The position numbers and the translations under genes are program-made. This document shows, piece by piece, positions 33,300 to 43,760 of a DNA stretch of 64,000 bases. The first letter of the stretch is position 1. Every line of letters starts with the position of its first letter. Source of the stretch: Euglena gracilis (lineage: Eukaryota > Euglenida > Euglenophyceae > Euglenales); contig CP154955.1 of assembly GCA_039621445.1 (NCBI GenBank), positions 56,886,619-56,950,618 on the forward strand, read 5' to 3'. The notes beneath the pieces were generated by a model that ran no database searches, was not told the DNA's origin, and saw only the letters and a program-made list of their open reading frames with translations.

Positions 33300-33960
33300 G
33301 ATAACCCCCCCCCCCCCCCCCCCCCAAATAATACCCCTCACCCTCGGGGTCCGACCAAAGCTATACCCCCCCCCCCTATTTTCGGGCCGACGACCTGGAT
33401 TTTGACCTTAAAATGTGGGCAAAAATCACAATTTCTGACAACAAATTTCGGGAAAAATCTAATTTTCTGGATCATCTGGCCTCCAAAAATGCTAAATTTA
33501 ATTAGAAAGTAACCCCCTCCCAAATAACAACCCCCCAAATAACACCCCCCCCCCAAATAACCCCCCCCCAAAATAACACACCCCCCCTCGGGGGCCGATT
33601 TCGAGCGCCCAAATAGCACACCCCCTGTTTTCCTTTGGTTTTCCGTGTAAAAATAACACCCCCCCCAAATAACACCCCCCCCCCCCCTGGGGCCCCAGCT
33701 CGGGTGCCCAAATAACACACCGGGGGGGGGGTGCGTTATTTGGGGGGGTTTACAAAAAAAATGACCCAAAAGGGGGGTTTTGGGTGCTATTTTGGCTCCT
33801 ACGGGACTTCGAAAAATTTCGAAAAATTTGGGGTGCTATACCCCCCCCCAAATAATTCCCCCCCCCCCCCGGGCCGGGACTTCGGGCGAAAAAATAATAC
33901 CCCCCTGGGGGTGTGTTATTTGGGGGGGTTTACCAGATTCTCCCGGTGTCGCCCTGTTCT
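33300..33960. repeat. C7-AATAA foldback element cluster, copy in the left arm of a long inverted repeat
   Basis: A series of C-run/AAATAACAC and AAATAATAC boxes, ending in the inverse GTGTTATTTGGGGGGGTTTA. The segment 33410-33500 (GGGCAAAAATCACAATTTCTG ... GGATCATCTGGCC) is the reverse complement of 38095-38190 and 45040-45135. The block 33780-33835 with TCCTACGGGACTTCGAAAAA corresponds inversely to 38010-38070 and 44955-45020. Confidence 0.7.
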
Positions 33961-34044
33961 CGTGGAGATTTTTCGAGGTTTTCCCCATTTTTCGAAAAAA
34001 TTTCAATCAACTTTGTCAACCGGCTTGGTCGGGGTGTTATTTGG

Positions 34045-34248
34045 ATTTTTAGAAATGGATGGCTGTCACGTTGAGGCCAAAACCCGTCCCCGACAGGTTT
34101 CCCTCTCCCGTGCAGTTTAGGTGCCGTTCTGCCGCCCGCAATTCCTCAAATGACCACATTCCTTGAAAGGCCACAATGGATTCCCTCAGTAAATGCACGG
34201 CGGTCTGAGTTGGTCGCCTCACATACAACTTGGGTGGCGATGAGTGGC
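34045..34248 (-). repeat. Left arm of 205-bp inverted duplication
   Basis: The reverse complement of 37665-37870 at roughly 90% or better by eye: words GACCACATTCCTTGAAAGGC and GCCGTGCATTTACTGAGGGA are shared. On the minus strand it has protein-like frames (LPLIATQVVCE, then a second frame LLRESIVAFQGMWSFEEL) separated by a 2-nt difference from the other arm, so it may be a fossil coding segment. Confidence 0.7.
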
Positions 34249-34349
34249 AGGAAGCTTGAAGGGGGGGGGGCTTCTATTTGGGGCGGGGGGTTTGGGTTTT
34301 TCGCGGTGCCTTTTGAAAAGCCACCCCCGGGTGGGGTGGCTGCCCCCAG

Positions 34350-34492
34350 CACACTTTGAGTGGACCCGGTGGTGGAGCGGGGGCGGGGGCGGAGGCCGCG
34401 GGCGACACGCTGCAGCGGCGATACTGCGGCGTCGGGTGGCTGGCCGCCCAAGCGGTGGCCAACGGCGTGGCGGGCAGCGTGTTGCGGAGGGG
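34350..34492 (+). CDS. HECT gene exon, N-lobe block with YCGVGWLAAQAVANG (phase 0 to phase 2)
   Basis: Acceptor GGCTGCCCCCAG ends at 34349. The frame passes a glycine/alanine-rich linker, then GDTLQRRYCGVGWLAAQAV and ANGVAGSVL. This corresponds to the invariant HECT block in which an aromatic residue and 'GRLLGKAI..G' lead into the 'l..PLS' segment. The donor GG|GTGGGG at 34493 gives phase 2, matching the next exon's acceptor. The glutamine in place of the usual lysine/leucine is not alarming, since this block varies. Confidence 0.65.
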
Positions 34493-34876
34493 GTGGGGTG
34501 GGGGTCGAGGATAAGGTGGAGGTAGGGAGGGGAGAACAGGCTGTGGTTTTTTTGAATTGGTTTTTCCTTTCAATTTTTTATATGTTGGCGTAGTCTCCAG
34601 AGAAGGGTCAAATTGGAAATTTTCATGCAGTTTGTGGTTGCCTGTGTGCGCGCGCATGCGAGTGTGGTGTGGTGTGGTGTGGCGGGGCGGGCCCTTGCTC
34701 CTGGCAGTGGCCAAATAACTTGGTTGGGGGAGGGGCAAAAAAAAAGATGGTTCCAGTAACTTGGCACCCTTTTTTTAAGGCAAAATTATTTTGCGACGCT
34801 GAAAAGGGCCCAAATAGCCTGACAGGGGGCGGGCAGGGCCAAAAGTTGGTTCCAATGACCTGGCACTCCGCCAGTG

Positions 34877-34956
34877 TGTGGTGTGTTGTGTGTGTGTGTT
34901 GTGTTTGTGTGTGTGTGCGTGTCTGTGTGTGTGTGTGTGTGTGTGGTGTATTGTGT

Positions 34957-35004
<48 letters not shown>

Positions 35005-35041
35005 ACGTGTGTGTGTGTGTGTGGTGTGTGTGTGTGTGTGT

Positions 35042-35112
<71 letters not shown>
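34877..35112. repeat. (TG)n microsatellite
   Basis: Nearly continuous TG with a few TTG and GTA/CGT interruptions. It ends about 100 bp before the 35214 exon. Confidence 0.97.
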
Positions 35113-35113
<1 letters not shown>

Positions 35114-35213
35114 CCGCCGCATTTGTGTGTGCACACATGCATACTGACGACAAAAAGGCCTTTAGCAACAAATCCAGCACATCCACCACACAAACACAAA
35201 CCGCATTCCACAG

Positions 35214-35416
35214 AATGTACACCCGAACCGTTCGTGTGCACGGCCACTCCCATATACGGGGCCCATTCCCCGGCGGCGCGCTGGCGCCGCTCCCACTGCC
35301 GCTGCCCCCGGCCTTCTTCCGGTTCCTGCTCGCCCCGAAGGGCGACTTCGCCCTCACCGCCGCAGAGGCCGAGGAGATGGACCCGACCATGGGCCGCACC
35401 CTGCAGCGGGTCCGAG
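35214..35416 (+). CDS. HECT gene exon, N-lobe block LPLPLPPAFFRFLL (phase 2 to phase 1)
   Basis: Acceptor GCATTCCACAG ends at 35213 and donor CGAG|GTGTGC starts at 35417. The product contains LAPLPLPLPPAFFRFLLAPK, then FALTAAEAEEMDPTMGRTLQ and RVR. This is a clear match to HECT 'LPLS..F.K.LLG....L.DL...DPEL..SL..L'. Phases fit both neighbours: GG+A to the left and G+AG (Glu) to the right. The first 25 residues (MYTRTVRVHGHSH...) are less certain because the acceptor is the only AG available. Confidence 0.8.
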
Positions 35417-35934
35417 GTGTGCCCCCTCCCGGCCGCTGGGCCTCTGGTTCTGGGTGTTTGTATGCGGAGTGTTTTGGACAGCATACCGTGGATGTTGCTA
35501 TGCAGAGTCGTTTGTTTCCACAAAGTGCGGACAGAATCACGGGAAACACCATTACAAGAAAGAATTGTGAGAAAATTTTTATTTGATTTTGAATTACGGG
35601 AGGATTCAACTTTTGGGGGAAAATAGTGGAATTTTTTTCTCGCTTGAAATGAAGATTTTTTTTTTGGCGAAGGTAATGAAAATTTCCTAAGAATTGTCAA
35701 AACGGCCTTTTGGTGGTCTTTTTTTATTTATTTATTTCAAAAAACGTACCCAAATTCGACAATGTTTCATAACCCTCTCTGGAATTTGTCAAAGAGAGGC
35801 TCCCCAAAAGAGCATAGGAAAGGTATCCTGGACAAAATTACAAGAAAAGATTATGGATAATTGGGACTGCAAGTGACCTTGTGTGGACTGTAAGTTAAAA
35901 TGGAACACTCTGCACAATGGATTTTGCATTGCAT

Positions 35935-36275
35935 GGGGGATGCCTAAAAAGCGGTGCCGACACCGCTGGCACCGCTTGACACCGCTGGGACGGAAGGCTT
36001 TCTTTTTTTAGGGGGAACCCATGCAAAATTTTTTCCATGTGCTTTTGTTCTATACAGGTTTTTTTGATGGCCACAAATTTTTATGTCTCAACGAGATGCT
36101 TTCGTGCTTCCTTATGGGAAATCCCCGCATTTTTTCCCTCAGTATTATTCCATGGGTTCCTGTCCCAGCGGTGTCAAGCGGTGCCAGCGGTGTCAAGCGG
36201 TGCCCCAGCGGTGCCCCAGCGGTGCCAAGCGGTTCCCCAGCGGTGCCTGCACCGCTTGTTAGGCATCCCCATGGA
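35935..36275. repeat. Foldback element built of AGCGGTGCC repeats
   Basis: Left arm GGGGGATGCCTAAAAAGCGG then TGCCGACACCGCTGGCACCG. The right arm is its inverse, expanded: repeated AGCGGTGCC and AAGCGGTGYC units ending CCGCTTGTTAGGCATCCCC. The right arm has roughly twice as many GCGGTG units as the left. No coding meaning. Confidence 0.8.
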
Positions 36276-36526
36276 CTTGCATTGTCACAAGGTCGTGCAT
36301 TATCAGTGACATATCAGCGGGTCATATTTTTTTTTATGAAAGTATAAAATAAGCTTTAAGAAAAGAGGATTTAATTTTGGAACCGGAAGTTGCCCAGATT
36401 CTTTGAAGGTTTGAAGCGGAAAAAGGAAAAGGAAGCCCGCTTCGCCCGACCTCCCAAAATTTCCAGCCTTTTTTTGTCAGAGTCCATTTTTTGGATTTTT
36501 TTCTTTCGACGGATTGGCTTAGATTA

Positions 36527-37032
36527 ATGTAACCCCCCCCCAAATACAACCCCCCCCAAATACAAACCCCCCCCCAAATAAAAAACTCCCCCTGAGGACC
36601 TTGAAATCCTGCCCAAATATAAAACCCCCCCTCCGGCGCAAAGCGCCGGAAGGAAACAACTTCGACAAAATCTCTCCCGAAATTGTGATTTTTGGCAGAT
36701 TCGGGAGCAATTTTTACCAAAAGCGTGTGAAAATTGCTCTTTTGCCCGAAAACTACACTAGACAAGTGTTGGGGGGGTGTGGGGGGGTGTGGGGGGGGGG
36801 TGGGGGTAAATATCTGGTGCAGGAGCCAGTTTTTGCAATACCTCTTTTGGACCCCCAAGGGTGGGCGTATTTGTGATTTTGGACCGAAAAAGTGACTACT
36901 GGATCCCGCCGAGAAGTTGATTTTTCCGACCGAACATAAACCCCCCCAAATATAAAACCCCCCTCGGGGTCTTGAAATTTCCGCCCAAATATAAAACCGG
37001 GGGGTTTTTATATTTGGGGGGGGGTTTACTTC
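36527..37032. repeat. Foldback element, AAATATAAAAC variant of the C7 class
   Basis: Starts TAATGTAACCCCCCCCCAAA with several AAATACAAC or AAATATAAAAC boxes, each between C-runs. Ends TTTTTATATTTGGGGGGGGG then TTTAC. A CCGGCGCAAAGCGCCGG hairpin is inside. Confidence 0.65.
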
Positions 37033-37664
37033 TACAACAGATCAAAGTGAGTGAAAAGGGGCCTATACTTTGAGCAAAAGTTGAGATCAGCGAAAATGAT
37101 GAAACGGTGAAGCGGAAAAGTTGTACAACAAAACAAAACAAAACGAAATTTTTAGAATGATCAGGAGGAAGCCGAAACCCGCTTCCTCCTGAAGATTTCA
37201 ACGGCGATTCTAAAGGAAAAAATGGTCTTTAACGGGGAGGAAGCAGGAATTCGCTTCCTACGGTTGGTATATATATTTATATGTATATGTGCACAATTCA
37301 ACACTGTTTAGACTGTATGCAATGGACACTTTGGCTGCACTGAGTACACTAAAAGCACCAGGCGTCATTCCGTCTCCCGCATCCTGTTTGGTTTAAATCA
37401 CAGCAACTTGTTGTCAGCAACTCTCCCATATAACGGCTCTAAATCTCCTGCCTCCCTCCCCCTGCATTCGTGTATCATACTGCAAGGCCCTATCCGGACC
37501 AGGTTGAGGTGGAATGGATTAGCATTAGCAGTCCGAACAAAAATGGCGGGAAACAAAAATGACAGGAAAATACTCGACGGGAAAAAATGATGGGAGATAT
37601 TGGATGGTTTCCCATCATTTTTGTTGCCTTCATTTTTGTCCGGACTGCAGCATTAACTTACCAC

Positions 37665-37870
37665 TCATCGCCACCCAAGTTGTATGTGAGTGGCGACCAC
37701 CTCAGACCGCCGTGCATTTGCTGAGGGAATCCATTGTGGCCTTTCAAGGAATGTGGTCATTTGAGGAATTGTGGGCTGCAGAACGGCACCTAAATTGCAC
37801 GGGAGAGGGAAACCTGTCGGGGACGGGTTTTGGCCTCAACCTGACAGCCATGCATTTCTTAAGCATTTTT
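37665..37870 (+). repeat. Right arm of 205-bp inverted duplication
   Basis: Inverse copy of 34045-34248. In this arm one frame stays open across LLRESIVAFQGMWSFEELWA and AERHLNCTGEGNLSGTGF. Confidence 0.7.
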
Positions 37871-37904
37871 TCAAACAAAAATTAAAGCATTTTCACATTT
37901 TTAA

Positions 37905-38220
37905 GTAAGCCCCCCCCCCAAATAATCCCCCCCGGGGTATTATTTTTTCGCCCGAAGTCCCGGCCCGGGGGGGGGAGATTATTTGGGGGGTATTTTTTCC
38001 CAAAATTTTCCGAAATTCTTCGAAGTTCCGTAGGAGCAAAAATAGCGCCAAAACCCCCTTTGGGGTCATTTTTTTCGCAATTTCTCATGAAATTTAGCTT
38101 TTTTTTTTGGAGGCCAGATGATCCAGAAAAATCGATTTTTTCCGTAAATTGTTGTCGGAAATTGTGATTTTTGCCTACATTTTCAGGGGGGGGGGTATTA
38201 TTTGGGGGGAGGGTTTGTTT
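37905..38220. repeat. Foldback element, AAATAATAC variant, copy 2
   Basis: Left end GTAAGCCCCCCCCCCAAATA and right end GTATTATTTGGGGGGAGGGT then TTGT. The core shares the TTCCGTAGGAGCAAAAATAG and TTGTTGTCGGAAATTGTGAT blocks with 44845-45255, and inversely with 33410-33835. Confidence 0.75.
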
Positions 38221-38924
38221 TAAAGGTGCCTGTTTTCCAGGGTGTCCAAGGGCAGTCCCGGCACCAAACCACATGGGTCAAAAATCAAAAACGTCAAAAA
38301 TTTTCTTTCGACTTTTGTTCCAGTGAAACCAGAAATCGATTTTTTCCTCCTGGGAATTCCAAAATTTTGTGCCTGTGTTTTTTCTCGGTCGGAGAAAATT
38401 CCACCAGAGTGAAAACTTTAAGGCTTTTCAAGGCTTTTTAAGGCTTGTCGGCCAAGATTTTTAAGGGCATTCTTCAAAATCATTTTCGGGCTTTTTAAGG
38501 CGCTTTGAAATATAATGCCTGGTGATGGGCTTGAAGTATGTGGGTTCAAAAACCAGCCGGGGTGCAGGATCGTAAATGATGCAGATTCCCACAAGGTGGG
38601 AGAGCCCCCCACTCCTTCCCCCGAGACGAACATGTGGGGCAGTTTCCAATTTAATGAATTAAAGTTATTTGAATGGTCTGCTCATTACCAGCTTTATTCC
38701 CCATTCAGACCGAAGTATTCTCGACTCGTCCCGTATGCTCGACATTTGCGTCGTCCCGTTGTCCGAGGCAAACTTGGGGATGAACCGGGGTTTCTGCTGA
38801 GAAATATTGCCGAACTGCGCAGCAAACTATCACATTTCGGCGGCACGTCCCTCTCGTCCACGGCACGGGACGGCCGAGCCGCTGGCTCAGGAGTGCATCG
38901 GGGCCCCCCTCCCCTCCGGCGCAG

Positions 38925-38994
38925 AGATGCCGAAGGAGGAGTTCCGGGGGCTGCTGGAGGGCGAGGGCCTGCCAGCCACCTGGACGAAGGACCA
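38925..38994 (+). CDS. HECT gene exon (phase 1 to phase 2)
   Basis: Acceptor CCCCTCCGGCGCAG ends at 38924 and donor ACCA|GTGGAT starts at 38995. Joined to the previous exon it reads LQRVR(E)MPKEEFRGLLEG then EGLPATWTKD. This corresponds to the HECT stretch 'L......ee.e.lleleGLp.t'. The phase fits the left neighbour. The right end does not fit the next exon (phase 2 against phase 0), so a small exon is probably missing. Confidence 0.7.
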
Positions 38995-39207
38995 GTGGAT
39001 CCGCCCCCCTGGCAGTGCAGCCCAAGATTTTTTGCCCTTCCGGATGATTCATGGAACTTGATGCTGATGCGATGACAGGATGGGAGATATGGGGCTGGCA
39101 GTTTCCGTGAAAGGCCTCATCTGAAAATCCTTCCTTCCGTATGGATGCCTGCCACCTGGAACGTTGGCACATCGACCCATCATTTCCCCTCACCCAAGGC
39201 ACAGGAC

Positions 39208-39445
39208 TGTCCTTAAGGGACAAAAAAGTTTTTTTCCATTTCTTAAGGACTGCCCCCCCCCCTCTGGGCCAAAAGGGCCGACCAAGGACCGATCTGGGGC
39301 TCGAACGGGGTCTAAAACTAAAACCCAAAGTTGAAATTGCGTTTTTGATGATTAGGCTGGTTCGGCGTCCAAAATGTCAGGAATGAAAAATGTTCCCGTT
39401 CTCAACCTGTTTTCGCCGAAAAATCTCACATTTTGTTCATTTTGT
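39208..39445 (+). repeat. Dispersed repeat R1, copy 5 (right end lost)
   Basis: Starts GTCCTTAAGGGACAAAAAAG, TTCTTAAGGACTGCCC, with GGCTCGAACGGGGTCTAAAA in the core. It runs out before the (TA)n array at 39495. Confidence 0.7.
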
Positions 39446-39494
39446 CTCGTTGATATGAAGTTGAATCTTATTATTTTCTTAATATACACATATG

Positions 39495-39503
39495 TACATA
39501 GAC

Positions 39504-39534
<31 letters not shown>

Positions 39535-39600
39535 TACATATATACATATACATATATATACATATGTATACATATATATATATACACATATATATATATA
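39495..39600. repeat. (TA)n/(TATACA)n microsatellite
   Basis: CATATATATA repeats with CATATACA interruptions, followed by TTGTTGTTGTTG. Confidence 0.95.
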
Positions 39601-39866
39601 TGTTGTTGTTGTTGTTTTACTTTTTGCTTTGTTTATTTGTAATACTAATAAAATTATTGCTTTCAGTTAAAGACCGCCCTGCCCCCCCCCCCCCCCCCCA
39701 CACACTTTCGACCAAACTTCAGGTCCTCTTCTTGCAAAATCCTTCTACTTTTTAACAGCTTGTTCCACACCTCTTTGTCCCCCCCCGCTCACATCGAACA
39801 TGGAACCCTCCCCCCCCCCCCGGCCGACTGGCGGGCACCGCCGGGTGGCCGTGGCACACGCTGCAG

Positions 39867-39971
39867 GAGACGTTCGCGGCGGAGGGCATGGCGGAGGCGG
39901 TGGGGTGGCTGCAAGCGGGCTTCCTCGGCACTGGCATCCGGCGGTCCACCGTGCCCAGGAGCCGCCGGCCG
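39867..39971 (+). CDS. HECT gene exon, segment ending in GFLGTG (phase 0 to phase 0)
   Basis: Acceptor CACGCTGCAG ends at 39866 and a strong donor CCG|GTAAGC starts at 39972. Product: ETFAAEGMAEAVGWLQAGF then LGTGIRRSTVPRSRRP. It matches the position of the HECT block in which '..qf.af..GF..vip' leads into the C-lobe. The frame is open to the left as far as 39759, so the exon could start there instead (AACAG acceptor, also phase 0). Confidence 0.6.
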
Positions 39972-40727
39972 GTAAGCGGTGGGGGTTCGCCCCCCCCCTT
40001 CTTGTAGCCCACAAGCCTGCGCTGCCAGGGGTGTGTAAACCCAAACCCCCAGTGTGCACTGTGGCTGTTTGTTTGGAGCCTTTTATCCCTTCTTCTGGCC
40101 TGGCGCTGTTGTTCGCCTCTGGCCCTTTTTGTCTGTGTCCGTGGAGGTGGCCGGAGCCTGTTTGCAAACTCCCCTAACGCAGCCAGCTTGATTCTTTGCG
40201 CAGAGGAACCACTTTTTTTTTAGAGTGCTAATACCGAGACTCCTAAAAACGTGATCAGGATGTGGGTGTGGTGCCCCAAGGACCGTAGAGGGAAGTGCAA
40301 GGACCTTTAATCAGGGTGCCCCAAAGCAGGTGTCGCCACAGCAAGCATGCGTGCGGCCTAATAATGGCGCAATGCCCTAATAGGTGCACACCCCCAAGGG
40401 GTACAAAACCACCTCCCTTAAAATGCACCCGTCACATGTCAGGTTGGAAAGCACACACAATTATGCTGAAGGCCCCCTCGCTGGCATGCCCCCCACTGTC
40501 ACATTCTGTTGAAGCAAACCCAGCACGGAGGCATTGTGCAGGCATCCAGGGGAAACGTTATTCATTTGTTTGTTTGTTTTCTGAGAAGAAAACCAGCACA
40601 GCAGGGTGTTCATAAATCCCCACTTTTAAACCCCCCGGGATATACAGGATCAAGTTTGGTATGGGCGGTCTTCAAGGGGCGGTCCTTGATGAAAAAAAGA
40701 AAGAATTCTGTCCCTTAAACCCCACAC

Positions 40728-40984
40728 CCCCCACTTATAGCCCCCGCCGGGCCCAACAAACCAAACCTTGACGTATAAGCCCCCCCCCCCCCGCAGAAAA
40801 AAAAGGACGCTGGTGACAATTTTTTTCGGCCGTAAAACCTCCTGAAACTGATGTTTGACAAATATTTATGTCACCAACCATCATCAAAATGCCATTGTCG
40901 CCAAAATTTGCCAATTTGTCATTCTGGGGGTCGTATTTTGACCCATTATTCCTTGACTTATAAACCCCCACTTATAACACCCCC
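40728..40984. repeat. Foldback element, CTTATAA variant
   Basis: Left boxes CCCCACTTATAGCCCCC and GTATAAGCCCCCC; right boxes GACTTATAAACCCCCACTTA, TAACACCCCC. Arrangement as in 23622-23905. Confidence 0.45.
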
Positions 40985-41245
40985 GCCCTTGGCTGACCAA
41001 CAGGCCTAACGGTTGCAAACAGCCAATCTGGGTTTTGAACGGGGTCAAAAATAAAAAAGTCGCATTTTTTGATGCTTTGGGTCGATGGGTGATGGTCTGA
41101 GGTTGCCAAAAATCATTCCCCCCCGAAGCCGACCAGTTTTTTTTTTTGTGACAAAATATGCTCTTTTTTCCAACCATTTCCCCCGTGTATTTTTCATTGA
41201 ATGTGGTGGGACAGGAATTCTTTTTGCCCAAGGGCTGCCCTGCAG
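40985..41245 (+). repeat. Dispersed repeat R1, copy 6
   Basis: CTTGGCTGACCAACAGGCC, GTTTTGAACGGGGTC, GATGCTTTGGGTCGATGGGT and TGTGGTGGGACAGGAATTC blocks in R1 order. The final TTAAGGACYGCCC is degenerate (CCAAGGGCTGCCC). Confidence 0.65.
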
Positions 41246-41519
41246 CACAGTTTACATGCAGAATACTGAACCAGTGTCGATGCCAAATAGAGCATCCATT
41301 CTGTGACAGATTCCTGCATTCAGCAATGTGAGCAAGTTTGGAAATTCGGCATTTCTTGAAAATTGCATATATATTTAAATGGCAACACTAATTTTCTTGG
41401 GCCCTCCCCCCCAGGGGGTCCCAATAGTTTAGCCTAGGGGTGGGGGTCCCACTTCTTTCAGCACCTCCCACTTTTTGATTCTCCGCCCCAATTCGCAGTA
41501 TTTCCGTGAGTTTTTGGAG

Positions 41520-41740
41520 CATTGTTGGGGTTAGGATTAGGGGAAAGGGTTTGGGTTACAATCCAGGGCAAAAATCGGACTAAAAACGGGCCTAAAATGG
41601 GCCCGAAATTGGACTTGAATTCAGCCTGAATGAGGCCGAAACGCCTAATTTCTCTAACCCCTGACCCTAATTCCTAACCCTGACCTTGACCCTAATCCTG
41701 TCCCTAACCCTGTTCCCTGAAATTAACCCTTAACCTACCC
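41520..41740. repeat. Degenerate telomere-like CCCTAA/TTAGGG region
   Basis: GGGTTAGGATTAGGGGAAAG on the left and a series of CCCTAA variants on the right (TAACCCCTGACCCTAATTCC, CCCTGACCTTGACCCTAATC). No perfect array longer than two units is present. Probably an old interstitial telomere-like tract. Confidence 0.6.
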
Positions 41741-41889
41741 CCGCTCACAAAAAATTTTCCCTCGCGGGCGTGATTTTCCCTCTGCGAAATGGGGGGGTCC
41801 AAGTGGTTTCACCTGGGCGGCCAAAGTCCCCGGTAGGTACAACTACTGGGAACCCACCAGGGGGGAGGCCCAGTAAATTAGCGTTCCCA

Positions 41890-42388
41890 TTTGAATATTA
41901 AACCTCCCCTGAATAGAAGCCCCCCCCCCCCCGAATGGAAGCCCCCCCTCGGTTTTCGACCAACGTTCCGAATAGTGCCCCCCCCCCCCCGAATAGTTGG
42001 ACGCTCCCTGTGGATTGTCTGTCAATTGGGACCAGGGATTTTTTTAAGTTTGGACCCCCGGGGGGGAGAGAGGGGGGTAGGGTGGGTGGGTCCGCCGGAC
42101 CCCCTCCCCCCCTTCGGGGGGGTCCCCCCCGGAGGGGGGTGGGATATACTTTTCAGCGCCACAGGCGCCGAAAAAATTCTATTTCTAGCACTTTTCGCGA
42201 TTTTTCGGCCATTTTTTGTGGGTCCCCCCCCCCCCCCCCCCCCCCCCCCCCACGGGGGGGGGGGGACCCCCCCCTCCCCCCCCCGGTCTTAAAAAAACCC
42301 CTGATTGGGACGGCAAGTGCTTTGGCTTCTTCAGCCATTGGTTAAATGAGGGTTGGCAGGGGGCTTCTATTCAGGGGGTTTATATATA
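41890..42388. repeat. Foldback element, GAATAGAAGC variant of the C7 class
   Basis: Left end ATATTAAACCTCCCCTGAAT, AGAAGCCCCC; right end GGGGGCTTCTATTCAGGGGG, TTTATATAT, an inverse copy. Interior has two more GAATAG boxes between C-runs, a GCGCCACAGGCGC hairpin and a 30-nt C-run. Confidence 0.75.
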
Positions 42389-42419
42389 AAATTGTGTGTG
42401 TATGTATACATATACATAC

Positions 42420-42470
<51 letters not shown>

Positions 42471-42486
42471 TATATATATATATATG
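42389..42486. repeat. (TACATA)n/(TA)n microsatellite
   Basis: Regular ACATAT repeats grading into pure TA. Confidence 0.95.
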
Positions 42487-42862
42487 AAAATTACATCCCT
42501 TCCTGCTGCTGATTTTGGTAATCCCGAGTAAGCATACCGATTTTCGGTGAGTTTTCGCAAAGTGCCATGGTGGGGGAAGGGGTGGGGGTGGGGATGTCTC
42601 CCCACCTCCCTCGTGGATTAACTCAGGGTGGGTGGGGGGGGTTGGGGCCGCTGAAACCCCCCCACAGGGGTCCCGAAGTGAATCATGGGCTCGACCCTCC
42701 TCGCCAGGACTTCCCACACAGCCCTGCCCCCCCATAGTTGCACTAAGGCTTCTTGTCTGTTTATGGCCGGTGCTAGCTTCGCTTCTGGCCCAGTTTGAGT
42801 TTGCTGTGTGCCCCCCCCCCCGGGTGTATGTTATTTGCGGGCCACCCCTGAGACCATTCCAG

Positions 42863-42959
42863 GCGCTGGGGCCCCACGACGTGCAGGCCATCGTGGTGGG
42901 CCGCATGGACGACGGCGAGGCGGACTTTGACCTGCGGGCGGAGTTCCGCGTGGTCACCG
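42863..42959 (+). CDS. HECT gene exon, C-lobe entry block (phase 0 to phase 1)
   Basis: Acceptor GAGACCATTCCAG ends at 42862 and donor ACCG|GTGTGC starts at 42960. Product: ALGPHDVQAIVVGRMDDGEA then DFDLRAEFRVVTG. This parallels the HECT sequence 'f.p.ELq.LicG...id..dlr..teY.g', which joins the N-lobe to the catalytic C-lobe. Phases match both neighbouring exons, which strongly supports the call. Confidence 0.78.
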
Positions 42960-43104
42960 GTGTGCGAGGGCGATGGTTTCCGTCTGGCTCCCGCCCGCGC
43001 ATGAGCCCACCTCAAGCGAGGCCGAAATGGTCCCCGTGGAAGTCCAATTCTCTGAATCTGTAGTGATTGAGGAGTGTGAGGAATGAGGAGTGAGATGGCC
43101 TGTC

Positions 43105-43290
43105 TGGTGTCGAATGGGGTTCGCTTTTTTTTTCGCTTTGGGTGAATGGGCGATGGTCCAAGGGTGTCAAACTTCAATCCCCCCCCAAATGCACGCATGG
43201 TTGGATGCTAATTGTCGATGTTTTCCAGCCTTTTCCCCCTTTTTTTTGATTTTTGGTTGAATGGCTGGGACGGTATTCTTTTTGTCTTAT
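43105..43290 (+). repeat. Partial R1 repeat
   Basis: TTTGGGTGAATGGGCGATGG then TCCAAGGGTGTC, followed by degenerate sequence and GGCTGGGACGGTATTC. Confidence 0.55.
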
Positions 43291-43760
43291 GCTGTTTATG
43301 GAAAGAACAAAACGTCTCTCCACCTGGCTAACCTGTCATGATCCGAGCTCTCTAGGGACACAAACTCAGCTTGTGTGGTATGGGATGAGCCCACCATTGG
43401 GTCTGCACCCACGCTGATCTTGCCTCCTTCCATCTTCACATTCTCTTTGTGGGGAATGCGTGACGTGATTGGGGGCACAAACACGTTGTCTTTTTCATTT
43501 TTTTTTCCATTTCCTTGATTTGGGATTTTTTTTGTTTTCCCCTCTTTTTTTGCTTGTGAATTTCTTAATTTCTGCTGGAAAGTGATTTCGGCTTAGAAAA
43601 ACATTCTTGTTTTAGGCCCCTCCCCCCCCCCAAGACCAAACTGTTCGACAGTTTTTTTTGAGTGCACTGGGTCTCGCTTGTTGTTGGCGAGACAAATTAT
43701 GTGCCTCCGCGGCGGGCTCATCTGGGCCAGAAGTTGCCCCGTTTCCCCCGCTTCCCCCAG

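Noticed and set aside
35694-35876. Short plus-strand frame with KKRTQIRQCFITLSG
   Set aside because: Sixty codons in AT-rich intron sequence without flanking splice sites or partner. Likely chance.
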